From NCBI GenBank assembly GCA_905198575.1, contig CAJKDC010000014.1:1-36199 (forward strand): 36,199 bases of DNA, read 5' to 3'. This document shows, piece by piece, positions 1 through 8,071 of this stretch. The notes under the pieces were generated by a model. The model was given only the letters and a program-made list of their open reading frames with translations. It had not been told where the DNA came from and did not search any database. This DNA comes from an uncultured Bacteroides sp. GTDB taxonomy: Bacteria > Bacteroidota > Bacteroidia > Bacteroidales > Bacteroidaceae. How positions within the stretch are numbered: the first letter of the stretch is position 1; every line of letters begins with the position of its first letter. The position numbers were made by a program, and so were the translations under genes.

Positions 1-130
1 GCAAAGCTACAACCAAACCTCAAAGTGTAAAAGGTGCATTTCTTCGAATGCTTACTCAAAACTGTGGTGAATGTTTAGCTCTTAAATGGTGTAAGTTTGT
101 CACTATAATGATAAGGTGGAGATGTATGGA

Positions 131-175
131 TAAAAAAAGTAGAGACTGTTTTAAAAGATAAAACAATCTCTACTT
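131..175 (-). terminator. Rho-independent terminator of the left susD-like gene
   Basis: Arms at 137-153 and 159-175 pair (AAGTAGAGA/TCTCTACTT and TGTTTTA/TAAAACA with one internal mismatch) around a 5-nt loop. On the minus strand the hairpin is followed by a T run (A-run 132-138 on the plus strand). It lies about 25 nt beyond the stop of the left susD-like gene. Confidence 0.8.
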
Positions 176-199
176 AAAGTTAAGTGTTATTTTTATAGA

Positions 200-1780
200 T
201 TAAACAGAAGGTTGAGGAGCAGCTGGATTGTTATCTGCTTCTGTTATACCTTTGTTTGTTTCCATTTCGCATTGTGGAATACGATAAATCATAATCTGAG
301 ATTCTGGTTCCAGATTGAACTGAACAATTGCTTCGTAGTTTGTGTCTTTACGAATAATTGGCTTCTTCAAACGCAGAATATCAAATAAGGCAAAACCCTC
401 ACCCCACAATTCCATACGACGCTGCAACCAAATTTCATCCTGCATAGCCTGAGCAGAAGACGCATTGCAAACGTATGATGGATTTCTATAAGTCTTTACA
501 AAGTTTTCTAATGTCTGCTTAGCTGTTGGCAGATTTCCAGACATTGCTTCACCTTCAGCCTTGATTAAATACATTTCTTCCACACGCATTAATGGCCAGT
601 CTTGTGAGTTAGTTGTATTTCCCATTACATCCTGATAAGCACCAAATTTTACATTTGTATAAGGAGCTAAACCAAAATATTCAATAACAGGAGTGCCACC
701 TACTGTTTCATTATCAACTAAAGTAGAAGTTCCTTCAGGAGAAATAAACCACTGTTTGCGAATATCTGTATCTGGAATTTGGTCGTATAAAGCTGAGCTG
801 ATATAACGGAATGAACCTGTTAAAGTTGTATATCCATTACCTGTCAATGAACACAAATGAGAAGGCCAGTTAATAATACCTGTTGTTACTACGTCATTAT
901 CAGGAGTAATCAATACTCCCCACAACCAAGAACTAGCAGAAGCAGAATTGAATGTCGGCTTAGAAACTTCAGATAAAGATTGCGGAGTACCACCGGCAAT
1001 AGCTTTTTCTGCGTCTTTTGCGGCTTCAGCCCATTTCTGCATTAACAGATTAGCACGAGCGCGTAAACCATATGCAACAGCCTCATCAATTTGATCTTTG
1101 TTAGTACCATTGTCAAAGCCTGCTAATAATTCAATTGCCTGATTCAAATCGTTCATGATTTGATCATATACCTGCTGAACTGTGGCGCGAGGATTAGTCT
1201 GCATTTCTTCTTCAGTCATTGTTTCAGTGATAATCGGAACGCAAAGTTCATTCTCATGTCCAGCATATGTAAACTGATAAGTTTGTGCCAAATTCAGGTA
1301 GTCATAAGCGCGGGCTGCTAAAGCCTGACCACGATAACGTTTCATAGCTTCATCTTCACTACCTTCAGTTAGTGTTAACACATTATTGGCAGCCTTCATG
1401 TGGTTATAGAATGTTTTCCAAATCAATTCATCATCTGCGCTGTTATAAAGACGGTCTGAATAGTTCTGTGCTTTATTAAACCAGTTATAACCAGTTGTTG
1501 TACATGGCATATCTTGGCCACCTTGTTCATAAAATTGACTAACGGCAGCTACACCAAAATCGTTATGATAAGTTGTAGCATCATCTGAAATGGTTCCAAA
1601 CACATTCAGTTTAGCTGCCATTGCATTTACTTCAGCTGTAATCAGGTTTGGACGCTGATCAATGATATCTTCTTTTTGATCACCTCCAACATACTGACCT
1701 TCTGGGAACTTATCCAAATCGCAAGATGCTAATAATAAAGTTGTGCTTGCGAATATTAAATATTTGTTTGTCATTTTCAT
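200..1780 (-). CDS. SusD/RagB-family outer-membrane lipoprotein (left, presently silent pair)
   Basis: The product is a 526-residue SusD/RagB-family lipoprotein, the surface lid that captures a nutrient for its SusC partner. A lipoprotein signal peptide ends in LLLASC with the lipid-anchored cysteine at residue 20. The TPR-rich helical body (for example RGQALAARAYDYLNLAQ near residue 150) and a C-terminal segment with RVEEMYLIKAEGEA and ELWGEGFALFDILR are typical of the family, as is the length. The start is 24 nt after the stop of the upstream susC-like gene, so the two form one operon. Because that susC has lost its promoter and 5' end, this susD is probably not transcribed in the present DNA orientation. 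The ligand is unknown; no glycoside hydrolase or other substrate clue is nearby. Confidence 0.93.
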   Translation of the reverse strand: MKMTNKYLIFASTTLLLASCDLDKFPEGQYVGGDQKEDIIDQRPNLITAEVNAMAAKLNVFGTISDDATTYHNDFGVAAVSQFYEQGGQDMPCTTTGYNWFNKAQNYSDRLYNSADDELIWKTFYNHMKAANNVLTLTEGSEDEAMKRYRGQALAARAYDYLNLAQTYQFTYAGHENELCVPIITETMTEEEMQTNPRATVQQVYDQIMNDLNQAIELLAGFDNGTNKDQIDEAVAYGLRARANLLMQKWAEAAKDAEKAIAGGTPQSLSEVSKPTFNSASASSWLWGVLITPDNDVVTTGIINWPSHLCSLTGNGYTTLTGSFRYISSALYDQIPDTDIRKQWFISPEGTSTLVDNETVGGTPVIEYFGLAPYTNVKFGAYQDVMGNTTNSQDWPLMRVEEMYLIKAEGEAMSGNLPTAKQTLENFVKTYRNPSYVCNASSAQAMQDEIWLQRRMELWGEGFALFDILRLKKPIIRKDTNYEAIVQFNLEPESQIMIYRIPQCEMETNKGITEADNNPAAPQPSV

Positions 1781-1804
1781 ATTATTCTAAATAGAATTAA
1801 CAGA

Positions 1805-4771
1805 TTAGAAATTTAATGAGATACCACCAGAAATTGTACGGATTGGTGAATAAACATTATCAGCAGCAACATATCCCTGACGTGGATCTAAACCTTTTCG
1901 AGCAGTCAGCAATGCAACATTGTCCGCAACAAAGTATAAGCGAATACCATCAATCTGTAACTTGCGAGTCAATGACTTCGGCAGTGTATAGCCGAAAGTA
2001 ATGTTCTGTAAGCTAAGATAATCAGAGCTTGTTAACCAGCGATCTGATAAATTATTTGTGTATAAATCTTTCACATTCATACGTGGTACATTAGTGTTCT
2101 TGTTCTCTGAAGTCCAGGCATTCAACATATCCACATGCATAGCTTTTCCAGTTGCATCTATTCCCATTAAGTCTTGATATGTATAGTCCAAAATGCGTCC
2201 TCCCAATTGATATGCAAATACAATTGAGAAATCAAAACCGTGGAATGTTAGACTAGTACCAAAACCGCCATATACTTTCGGCAGAATATCACCGGTAGCA
2301 AAACGGTTAGATGCTGCTTCTGAATAAGAAGTTGTAACTGTTTCTCCAGCAGCATTGGGCTCAGTCAAAGCCCACTGGCTTTCACCTGTTTCCGGATTTA
2401 CGCCTACATATTTAGGCAGATACAATTGATACATTGATTCACCTTCACGATAGATACGGCTACCATCAATTAATTGTCCATTCAACTCAGGAGCCAATTC
2501 CAATACTTTGTTCTTGAAGTGAGTTAAGTTCAAAGTAATATCCCAAGTAAAGTTTTTTGTATTAATGAGACTTGAACTTAAATCTAATTCAACACCACGG
2601 TTCACCATAGAGCCCACATTTTCTGGGAAACGAGAGTATCCCATAGAAGGAGCAACCGGCTTAAAGTAAAGCATGTCTGTAGTCTTGCGTGAGAAATATT
2701 CTACAGCACCACTCAACTTTCCTCCCCAGAAAGTAAAGTCGAAACCTGTATTAAAACTATGTGAAGTTTCCCATGTAATATCCGGATTACCTTTATAATA
2801 AAGAGAGGTTGAGAAGTCACCGTTACTGTTTGCTAATGTGTATTGATCCTTATATGGATAATAGTTGCGATACAGACCACCTTCGTACATCAGGTTATCA
2901 TTACCTTGCAGACCGTAACTAATTTTGAATTTCAACATATCAATCCACTTCAGGTTTTCCAAGAAAGCTTCTTTATTCATCAACCAACCTGCACCAACTG
3001 ACCAGAAATTACCCCAACGATTATCAGGGTGGAAAGCAGAAGATGCATCACGACGATAAGATGCAGAACCAAAGTATTTGCCATCATAATCATACTGTAC
3101 ACGGAACAACCAACCTTCAGTTGCATAGCTGTTTGTATATGAAGCATTATTTTGGTTCAGGATACCATTATTCAATTCAGGAACATCTGGATTGTAGATT
3201 TTTTTGCGTGAACCATAAATATACTGGTATTTGTAATTATAGTTTTCATGACCAGCTAATACATCCAAATTATGTACATCATTGAATGTCTTGTTATAAG
3301 TCAACAAATATTGTTGGTTAGTACTGAAAGTACGTTCTGATGTTAAACTAATGAGACCTCCTACACCACTAGTTTCTGAATACTGTCCATAAAATGGATT
3401 CACCATATTACTAGAACGTACATTATTAGCATCTACACCAATATTAATTTTTGCTTTGATACCGCCCCAAATGTCGATATCAGCAAACCATTTTCCACTA
3501 ACAACATCACCTGAATATTTCATCATATCCAGCATGTAGCTTGCTAACGGGTTTGCATTTGGAATAACATTTTCACGAGAGAAGTTTGTATCTGAACCAT
3601 AGTCATAACGTAAATAACCACGGTCATCAGTCATAATATTTCCTGCAGCGTCACGGATGTACATCGGATAAATCGCACCCATAATATTAGCTGCATAGAA
3701 AGCGTTCGCATTTGAAGTACCACCCTCTGTATCTTGCTCACGACTATCATAATGTGTAAACGAAATGTTACCTCCCATTTTCAGCCAAGGTTTTACTTGA
3801 TAATCTGCTTTCAAACGAGCTGAATAACGTTGGAAACCTGAGTTTGGAACAATACCCTGATCATCCAGATAACCAGCAGACATATAGTAGTTCATTTTGT
3901 CGTTTGCACCACTTACACTCAAGTTATACTCCTGACGTGTATTATTCTCAAACAACTCATCACTCCAATTATCAGGTCTATAATAATATGTACCGTCAGA
4001 ATAGCCTAATGTCGCATTTGGATTCAATTTGCCATCCATACCAATTAATTGTTCACCATTAGGAATAGTGAAAACCTGATATCCCAAATATTTTGAAGAT
4101 AACATTGCTTGGTTGGCATAAGCATTAGCATTAACCAAATCCCCAGCAGCTGCATAGCCTTTCAAATCTCCATTATAGATAGCAGAATAGGACATCTCAT
4201 AGAATTTGCCCGGATCTGTTATTGTTTCGTATGAAGGAACTCCACGCTTATTTACTCCCCATTTTGCATCGAAGGTCACACGAGCATCACCAGTTTGACC
4301 ACGCTTAGTTGTAATCAAGATAACACCGTTAGCACCACGAGCACCATACAGTGCATTTGATGCAGCATCTTTCAAAACAGTCATAGATTCAATATCAGAT
4401 GTACTGATAGCTGAAATCTCACCGTCATATGGAACACCATCAACAACATACAAAGGCTTGTTGCTTGCTGAGATAGAACCAATACCACGGATACGAACTT
4501 CTGCGTCTTTACCAGGCTGTCCTGTGTTACTAGTAGTTTGCACACCGGCTACCTGACCAGCCAAAGCATTTGTTACATTAGAAGTCTGACGAGAAGTAAT
4601 TTTTTCATTTTTAATAGTTGCAGCTGAACCTGTAAAAGCAGACTTTTTGGCAGTACCATAAGCAACAACCATTACCTCATCCAACTGTTCTGCATCAGAA
4701 TGTAAAATTACATTCATTTCAGATTTAATGTTCAATTCCTGGCTTTTCATTCCGATGAATGAAATTACCAA
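1805..4771 (-). CDS. 5'-truncated, silent SusC/RagA-family TonB-dependent receptor
   Basis: This is the body of a SusC/RagA TonB-linked outer-membrane transporter: TonB-box-like region (EVMVVAYGTAKKSAFTG), plug domain with RIRGIGS and PLYVVDGVPYD, a long beta-barrel, and a C-terminus ending in Phe. The 988-residue frame can only start at TTG 4771, in the middle of the conserved VISFIGMKSQEL segment. In-frame codons continue upstream (S-S-A-K-T before that Leu) to a stop near 4813 with no ATG, so signal peptide, most of the carboxypeptidase-regulatory-like domain and promoter are missing. The breakpoint coincides with a 75-bp inverted repeat shared with the complete susC at 8072. I read it as a silent cassette that becomes a full gene, predicted 1060 residues, after inversion of the intervening segment. 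It is an intact alternative rather than a decayed pseudogene, since about 990 codons remain open. Confidence 0.9.
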   Translation of the reverse strand: MVISFIGMKSQELNIKSEMNVILHSDAEQLDEVMVVAYGTAKKSAFTGSAATIKNEKITSRQTSNVTNALAGQVAGVQTTSNTGQPGKDAEVRIRGIGSISASNKPLYVVDGVPYDGEISAISTSDIESMTVLKDAASNALYGARGANGVILITTKRGQTGDARVTFDAKWGVNKRGVPSYETITDPGKFYEMSYSAIYNGDLKGYAAAGDLVNANAYANQAMLSSKYLGYQVFTIPNGEQLIGMDGKLNPNATLGYSDGTYYYRPDNWSDELFENNTRQEYNLSVSGANDKMNYYMSAGYLDDQGIVPNSGFQRYSARLKADYQVKPWLKMGGNISFTHYDSREQDTEGGTSNANAFYAANIMGAIYPMYIRDAAGNIMTDDRGYLRYDYGSDTNFSRENVIPNANPLASYMLDMMKYSGDVVSGKWFADIDIWGGIKAKINIGVDANNVRSSNMVNPFYGQYSETSGVGGLISLTSERTFSTNQQYLLTYNKTFNDVHNLDVLAGHENYNYKYQYIYGSRKKIYNPDVPELNNGILNQNNASYTNSYATEGWLFRVQYDYDGKYFGSASYRRDASSAFHPDNRWGNFWSVGAGWLMNKEAFLENLKWIDMLKFKISYGLQGNDNLMYEGGLYRNYYPYKDQYTLANSNGDFSTSLYYKGNPDITWETSHSFNTGFDFTFWGGKLSGAVEYFSRKTTDMLYFKPVAPSMGYSRFPENVGSMVNRGVELDLSSSLINTKNFTWDITLNLTHFKNKVLELAPELNGQLIDGSRIYREGESMYQLYLPKYVGVNPETGESQWALTEPNAAGETVTTSYSEAASNRFATGDILPKVYGGFGTSLTFHGFDFSIVFAYQLGGRILDYTYQDLMGIDATGKAMHVDMLNAWTSENKNTNVPRMNVKDLYTNNLSDRWLTSSDYLSLQNITFGYTLPKSLTRKLQIDGIRLYFVADNVALLTARKGLDPRQGYVAADNVYSPIRTISGGISLNF

Positions 4772-4787
4772 AGTTTTGGCAGAACTT
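4713..4787 (-). repeat. Left inverted repeat of the susC switch
   Basis: Read on the minus strand, this 75-bp stretch matches 8272-8346 on the plus strand at 74 of 75 positions; 4713-4774 is a perfect 62-bp match. The single difference is at 4775/8284. Similarity drops sharply on both sides. Inside lies an imperfect dyad, TTTCATTC-CGAT-GAATGAAA at 4745-4764, a plausible recombinase core. Confidence 0.93.
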
Positions 4788-4816
4788 ACAAGATGATATA
4801 ACTGCGTAAATAATTA

Positions 4817-4839
4817 AATAGATATGAGTTCTATCTATT
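4817..4839. repeat. Small inverted repeat just inside the invertible segment
   Basis: AATAGATA (4817-4824) and TATCTATT (4832-4839) form 8-bp arms around a 7-nt loop, about 30 bp inside the left recombination repeat. It has no T tract. It could be a binding site or a weak hairpin insulating the silent gene; the function is unknown. Confidence 0.35.
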
Positions 4840-4960
4840 CAAAAAAATGATGCATATAACTTGAAGATTAATTTTGGATATGAATTTTCTACCAAATTTC
4901 TACTGCAAATTATCATTGCACTAAAAATTCATTGATTCGTCAAACTTATATTTCTTTATA

Positions 4961-4991
4961 TTGATTTTTTATAAGATAAAAACTAACTTTG
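4961..4991 (+). promoter_or_regulatory. Promoter of the DUF1703-type gene
   Basis: TAACTTTG at 4984-4991 matches the Bacteroides -7 consensus TAnnTTTG. TTG at 4961-4963 lies 20 nt upstream as a -33 element. The predicted transcription start (about 4998) is some 14 nt before ATG 5012, which favours that ATG over the upstream TTG. Confidence 0.55.
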
Positions 4992-5011
4992 TGAATAAAC
5001 ACTTTTGCAAG

Positions 5012-6562
5012 ATGAGAAAATATCCTGTTGGTATACAAAGTTTTGAAAGCCTTCGTAAAGAAGGGTATCTATATATAGATAAGACAGAACTTATTTATCG
5101 TTTGATTTCAACTGGTAAATATTACTTTTTGAGCCGTCCTAGGCGATTTGGGAAAAGTTTATTGATTTCTACGATTGAAGCTTATTATTCAGGACAAAAA
5201 GAGTTATTTCAAGGATTATTTATAGACGGGACAGAAAAGAACTGGATTTCTTATCCCATTTTACATTTTGATCTGAGTGCACAAAAGTATGATTCAGCAG
5301 AAAGTCTTTATGATATATTGAATGATATACTTGCAAAATGGGAAAAAAAATATGGAACAGAACCCAGTGAGGTTTCTCTTTCTTTACGATTTCAGGGAAT
5401 AATCCAAAGAGCGGCAGAAAAGGCCGGAAAGGGCGTTGTTATTCTGGTAGATGAATATGACAAGCCCATGCTTCAAGCAATAGGAAACGATAATTTGCAG
5501 AATACCTACCGTGATACATTGAAAGCTTTTTATGGAGCACTGAAAAGTAAGGATCAATATATTCAGTTTGCTTTACTGACAGGGGTTACTAAATTCAGCA
5601 AAGTAAGTATATTCAGCGACTTAAATAATCTGATGGATATATCTTTTGACAAACGATATGCGGAACTTTGCGGAATAACGGAGAATGAAATTCACACCTG
5701 GCTGGAAGAGGATTTGTATGATTTGGCTGCTAATACTAATATGAGTTATGAGCAGGTATGTACATCTTTAAAAGAGCGCTATGACGGCTATCATTTTACA
5801 GAAGATTCAAATGGGTTATATAATCCGTTCAGCCTTTTGAATACTTTTGCCAGAATGAAGTTTGGGAATTATTGGTTTGAAACAGGAACTCCCAGCTATT
5901 TGGCACAGTTGCTTAAACAAAACAAATATAATTTGACCCGCCTTTCCAATGAAGTCGTTACAAATGATTTACTGAATGGGATAGACACATTAGCAAACAG
6001 TCCTATTCCGGTGTTATATCAAAGCGGTTATCTTACAATTAAAGATTATAATTCTCGTTTCAATGTTTACACGTTGGGATTTCCTAACAAAGAGGTTGAA
6101 GAAGGTTTCATCAGTTATTTATTGCCATATTATGCTCATGTCCAGCCTGCCGAATCAGCATTTCAGATCATGAGTTTTATTGATGAAATAGAAAAAGGAA
6201 AAATAGAAGCATTTTTTTTACGTTTGCAAAGTTTTTTTGCAGATACTCCTTATGAGATGATACGTGATTTAGAGTTACATTACCAAAACGTATTATTTAT
6301 TTTGTTTAAACTCTTGGGGTTCTATACAGAAGCTGAATACCATACTTCTGATGGACGAATTGATTTACTGGTAAAAACAGGTAAGTTTATTTATTTGATG
6401 GAATTTAAACTGGAAGGTACAGCAGAGGAAGCTTTGGCGCAGATAAATGAAAAACATTATGCAATTCCTTTTCAGGCGGACGGAAGAAGGATTTTTAAAA
6501 TTGGTGTGAATTTTAGCAGCAAAACTAGGAATATTCAAAAATGGATTGTAGAAGAAATATAA
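5012..6562 (+). CDS. AAA-ATPase-like / PD-(D/E)XK nuclease-family protein (DUF1703 type)
   Basis: This 516-residue protein has the two-part architecture of the AAA-ATPase_like/PDDEXK_9 family, abundant in Bacteroidetes and of unknown function. The N-terminus has the family hallmark YPVGIQSFESLRKEGYLYIDKT, a P-loop-like RPRRFGKSL (residues 42-50) and a Walker-B-like VVILVDEYDKP (142-152). The C-terminus has a PD-(D/E)XK signature: Asp451 in GRIDLL, then Glu464-x-Lys466 in MEFKL, with a downstream Gln-containing helix. The frame is open 17 codons further up to a TTG at 4961, but ATG 5012 fits the promoter and the usual family start. It lies alone inside the predicted invertible segment, convergent with the recombinase, so it would flip with the switch. 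Whether it takes part in inversion or is only cargo cannot be told from sequence. Confidence 0.85.
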   Translation: MRKYPVGIQSFESLRKEGYLYIDKTELIYRLISTGKYYFLSRPRRFGKSLLISTIEAYYSGQKELFQGLFIDGTEKNWISYPILHFDLSAQKYDSAESLYDILNDILAKWEKKYGTEPSEVSLSLRFQGIIQRAAEKAGKGVVILVDEYDKPMLQAIGNDNLQNTYRDTLKAFYGALKSKDQYIQFALLTGVTKFSKVSIFSDLNNLMDISFDKRYAELCGITENEIHTWLEEDLYDLAANTNMSYEQVCTSLKERYDGYHFTEDSNGLYNPFSLLNTFARMKFGNYWFETGTPSYLAQLLKQNKYNLTRLSNEVVTNDLLNGIDTLANSPIPVLYQSGYLTIKDYNSRFNVYTLGFPNKEVEEGFISYLLPYYAHVQPAESAFQIMSFIDEIEKGKIEAFFLRLQSFFADTPYEMIRDLELHYQNVLFILFKLLGFYTEAEYHTSDGRIDLLVKTGKFIYLMEFKLEGTAEEALAQINEKHYAIPFQADGRRIFKIGVNFSSKTRNIQKWIVEEI

Positions 6563-6576
6563 ATATACAACCATTC

Positions 6577-6609
6577 ACCCAAGTGTATATAAAAAGTATA
6601 CACTTGGGT
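6577..6609. terminator. Hairpin terminator between convergent genes
   Basis: Perfect 13-bp arms, ACCCAAGTGTATA (6577-6589) and TATACACTTGGGT (6597-6609), enclose a 7-nt loop. It sits between the ends of the DUF1703-type gene and the recombinase, and probably stops transcription in both directions although no long T tract follows. Confidence 0.65.
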
Positions 6610-6643
6610 ATAAATGTTAATTTAATCAAAGATTAAAAACACA

Positions 6644-7801
6644 TTAAAGCATTGCTTTGCGTAAATCCCGAACAATGCTTTCGGGAAATACATCGCTATA
6701 TATCTGAGTTGTCTTGATGCTTTTATGTCCCAGCAACTTTTGAACAGTTGTTATATTTACGCCATTATATATTAATAAGGTTGCATTTGTATGACGTGCC
6801 GTATGAAAGGAAAAATGTTTTTTGATACCAGCCAGGTTACCTATTTGTATAAGTATCTTGTTCACTGCTGGATTTGGAGGCAGGTCAAACAGTTGATTCA
6901 AGTCTTTGTATTTCTGTAAAAGAGCTAAAGCTTTTCCTTGAAAGAGCAAGGCCAATGGGAGCCGTACCTCTATATCTGTCTTTTGGGTACGAAAGACCAA
7001 CCACTTTTGCTTGTCTATAACGATAATATTGGAAGAGCGTATCTGAATGAAATCCGAATAACGCAAGCCTGTATAACAGCAAAATAAAAAAGCATCTAAA
7101 ACACGGCCTTTGCGGGACTGTTGTAGCTTTAATTGAAGTTCTTCAAGTTTTTGAATCTCCTGTGGTAATAAAAAAGTATGCCTGCTGATATTGGTTCTTA
7201 TCTTGTAGTTCTTAAATGGAGAACAGGTCATGTAACCTCGTTTGATACTTTCATTTATAATTGATTTAAGATGTTTCATGTGTTTAGCAATAGTATTGAC
7301 TGCATAGTTTTTACTTCTTAGATATTGCTCGAAGTTTGTTAGCATGGTATAAGTCAAGTCGGTAAACTTTAATTTTGGAAAGAACTGCTCTAATAAATTT
7401 AGTGTAGTATTCAGATTCCTTTTTGTGCTTTCTTTTTTATCTGAGTTTTCTACCCAATTTCTACTTAGGTCAAAAAAAGAAATAGATTTATACTCTTTCC
7501 CTCCCTTAACATGATACTTAAAGGTTCCCAGGTCAATAGGAATACCCATTTTCCATAATTCAAGCTCTTTCCATTCCAATTGGAGTATATATTCATAAAG
7601 CAAACGATTAAGTTCAGTATGGTGAGGGTGATTAACTACTTCTCTTTTGTGATTGCTCCAGTTTTCTGGTTTTATATAAATATGCGATGAAAAATATATT
7701 TTTCTGCCGTTCAAATAGGCTTCTATCTGAACTAACGCTTTACCTTCATTATTTAACTTTCCTTTACGATTAAAAACAGGTCTGAATGAAATTTTTTTCA
7801 T
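6644..7801 (-). CDS. Tyrosine site-specific recombinase, probable invertase of the susC switch
   Basis: This 385-residue Bacteroides-type tyrosine recombinase is complete. It has an N-terminal arm-binding domain (about 1-95), a SAM-like core-binding domain (about 105-200, with ESTKRNLNTT and TIAKHMKHLKSII) and a C-terminal catalytic domain. The full catalytic set is present: Arg247 in TGLRYSD, Lys274 in TQKTD, His333 and Arg336 in HTARHT, His359 in LLGHKS, and nucleophile Tyr368 in TTQIYSDV. Length and domain order match the integrases that drive SusC/SusD or capsule promoter inversion and also some mobile-element integrases. Its position inside the segment bounded by the susC repeats makes it the obvious candidate enzyme. 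No TAnnTTTG box at a convincing distance upstream was found. Function as the invertase is inferred from location. Confidence 0.93.
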   Translation of the reverse strand: MKKISFRPVFNRKGKLNNEGKALVQIEAYLNGRKIYFSSHIYIKPENWSNHKREVVNHPHHTELNRLLYEYILQLEWKELELWKMGIPIDLGTFKYHVKGGKEYKSISFFDLSRNWVENSDKKESTKRNLNTTLNLLEQFFPKLKFTDLTYTMLTNFEQYLRSKNYAVNTIAKHMKHLKSIINESIKRGYMTCSPFKNYKIRTNISRHTFLLPQEIQKLEELQLKLQQSRKGRVLDAFLFCCYTGLRYSDFIQIRSSNIIVIDKQKWLVFRTQKTDIEVRLPLALLFQGKALALLQKYKDLNQLFDLPPNPAVNKILIQIGNLAGIKKHFSFHTARHTNATLLIYNGVNITTVQKLLGHKSIKTTQIYSDVFPESIVRDLRKAML

Positions 7802-7984
7802 GTCACAAAGAATAAAAATAGAATTAATAATTAAAAAGATTTATAGAATTGAACTTTGACAATAATAGCGTTTTTGGAGCTTCATGTGATATTTATGATT
7901 TATATATTCGTGTTTTTTGAGATAGAAGCGTTAAAAAGCAGTTTTTTTTATCGAATTTGAAGAAAACTATCACAAATGTATAGG

Positions 7985-8010
7985 TTGTTTTAATTTTATT
8001 AGTATTTTTG
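7985..8010 (+). promoter_or_regulatory. Promoter of the expressed susC, inside the invertible segment
   Basis: TATTTTTG at 8003-8010 fits TAnnTTTG, with a TTG at 7985-7987 only 15 nt upstream, so the -33 element is weak. It would give a leader of about 55 nt before ATG 8072. Because it is inside the segment, it would drive the left susC/susD after inversion. Confidence 0.55.
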
Positions 8011-8071
8011 CAAACCGTTAGAGTAAATGAATTTTTATTAAATCTAAATTTAAACTTTAAGAGAGAATTTT

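Noticed and set aside
3..161. Open frame of 53 codons running in from the left edge on the plus strand (ends KKSRDCFKR)
   Set aside because: No start inside the window, no family resemblance recognised, and its end overlaps the terminator hairpin of the left susD gene.
1816..4062. Several plus-strand frames inside the left susC
   Set aside because: They are antisense to a clear beta-barrel gene, rich in His, Tyr and Ser from reverse reading, with no ribosome-binding or domain signal.
4961..5011. Upstream TTG start giving 17 extra residues for the DUF1703-type protein
   Set aside because: The TTG coincides with the predicted -33 element, and family members usually begin close to YPVGIQSF.
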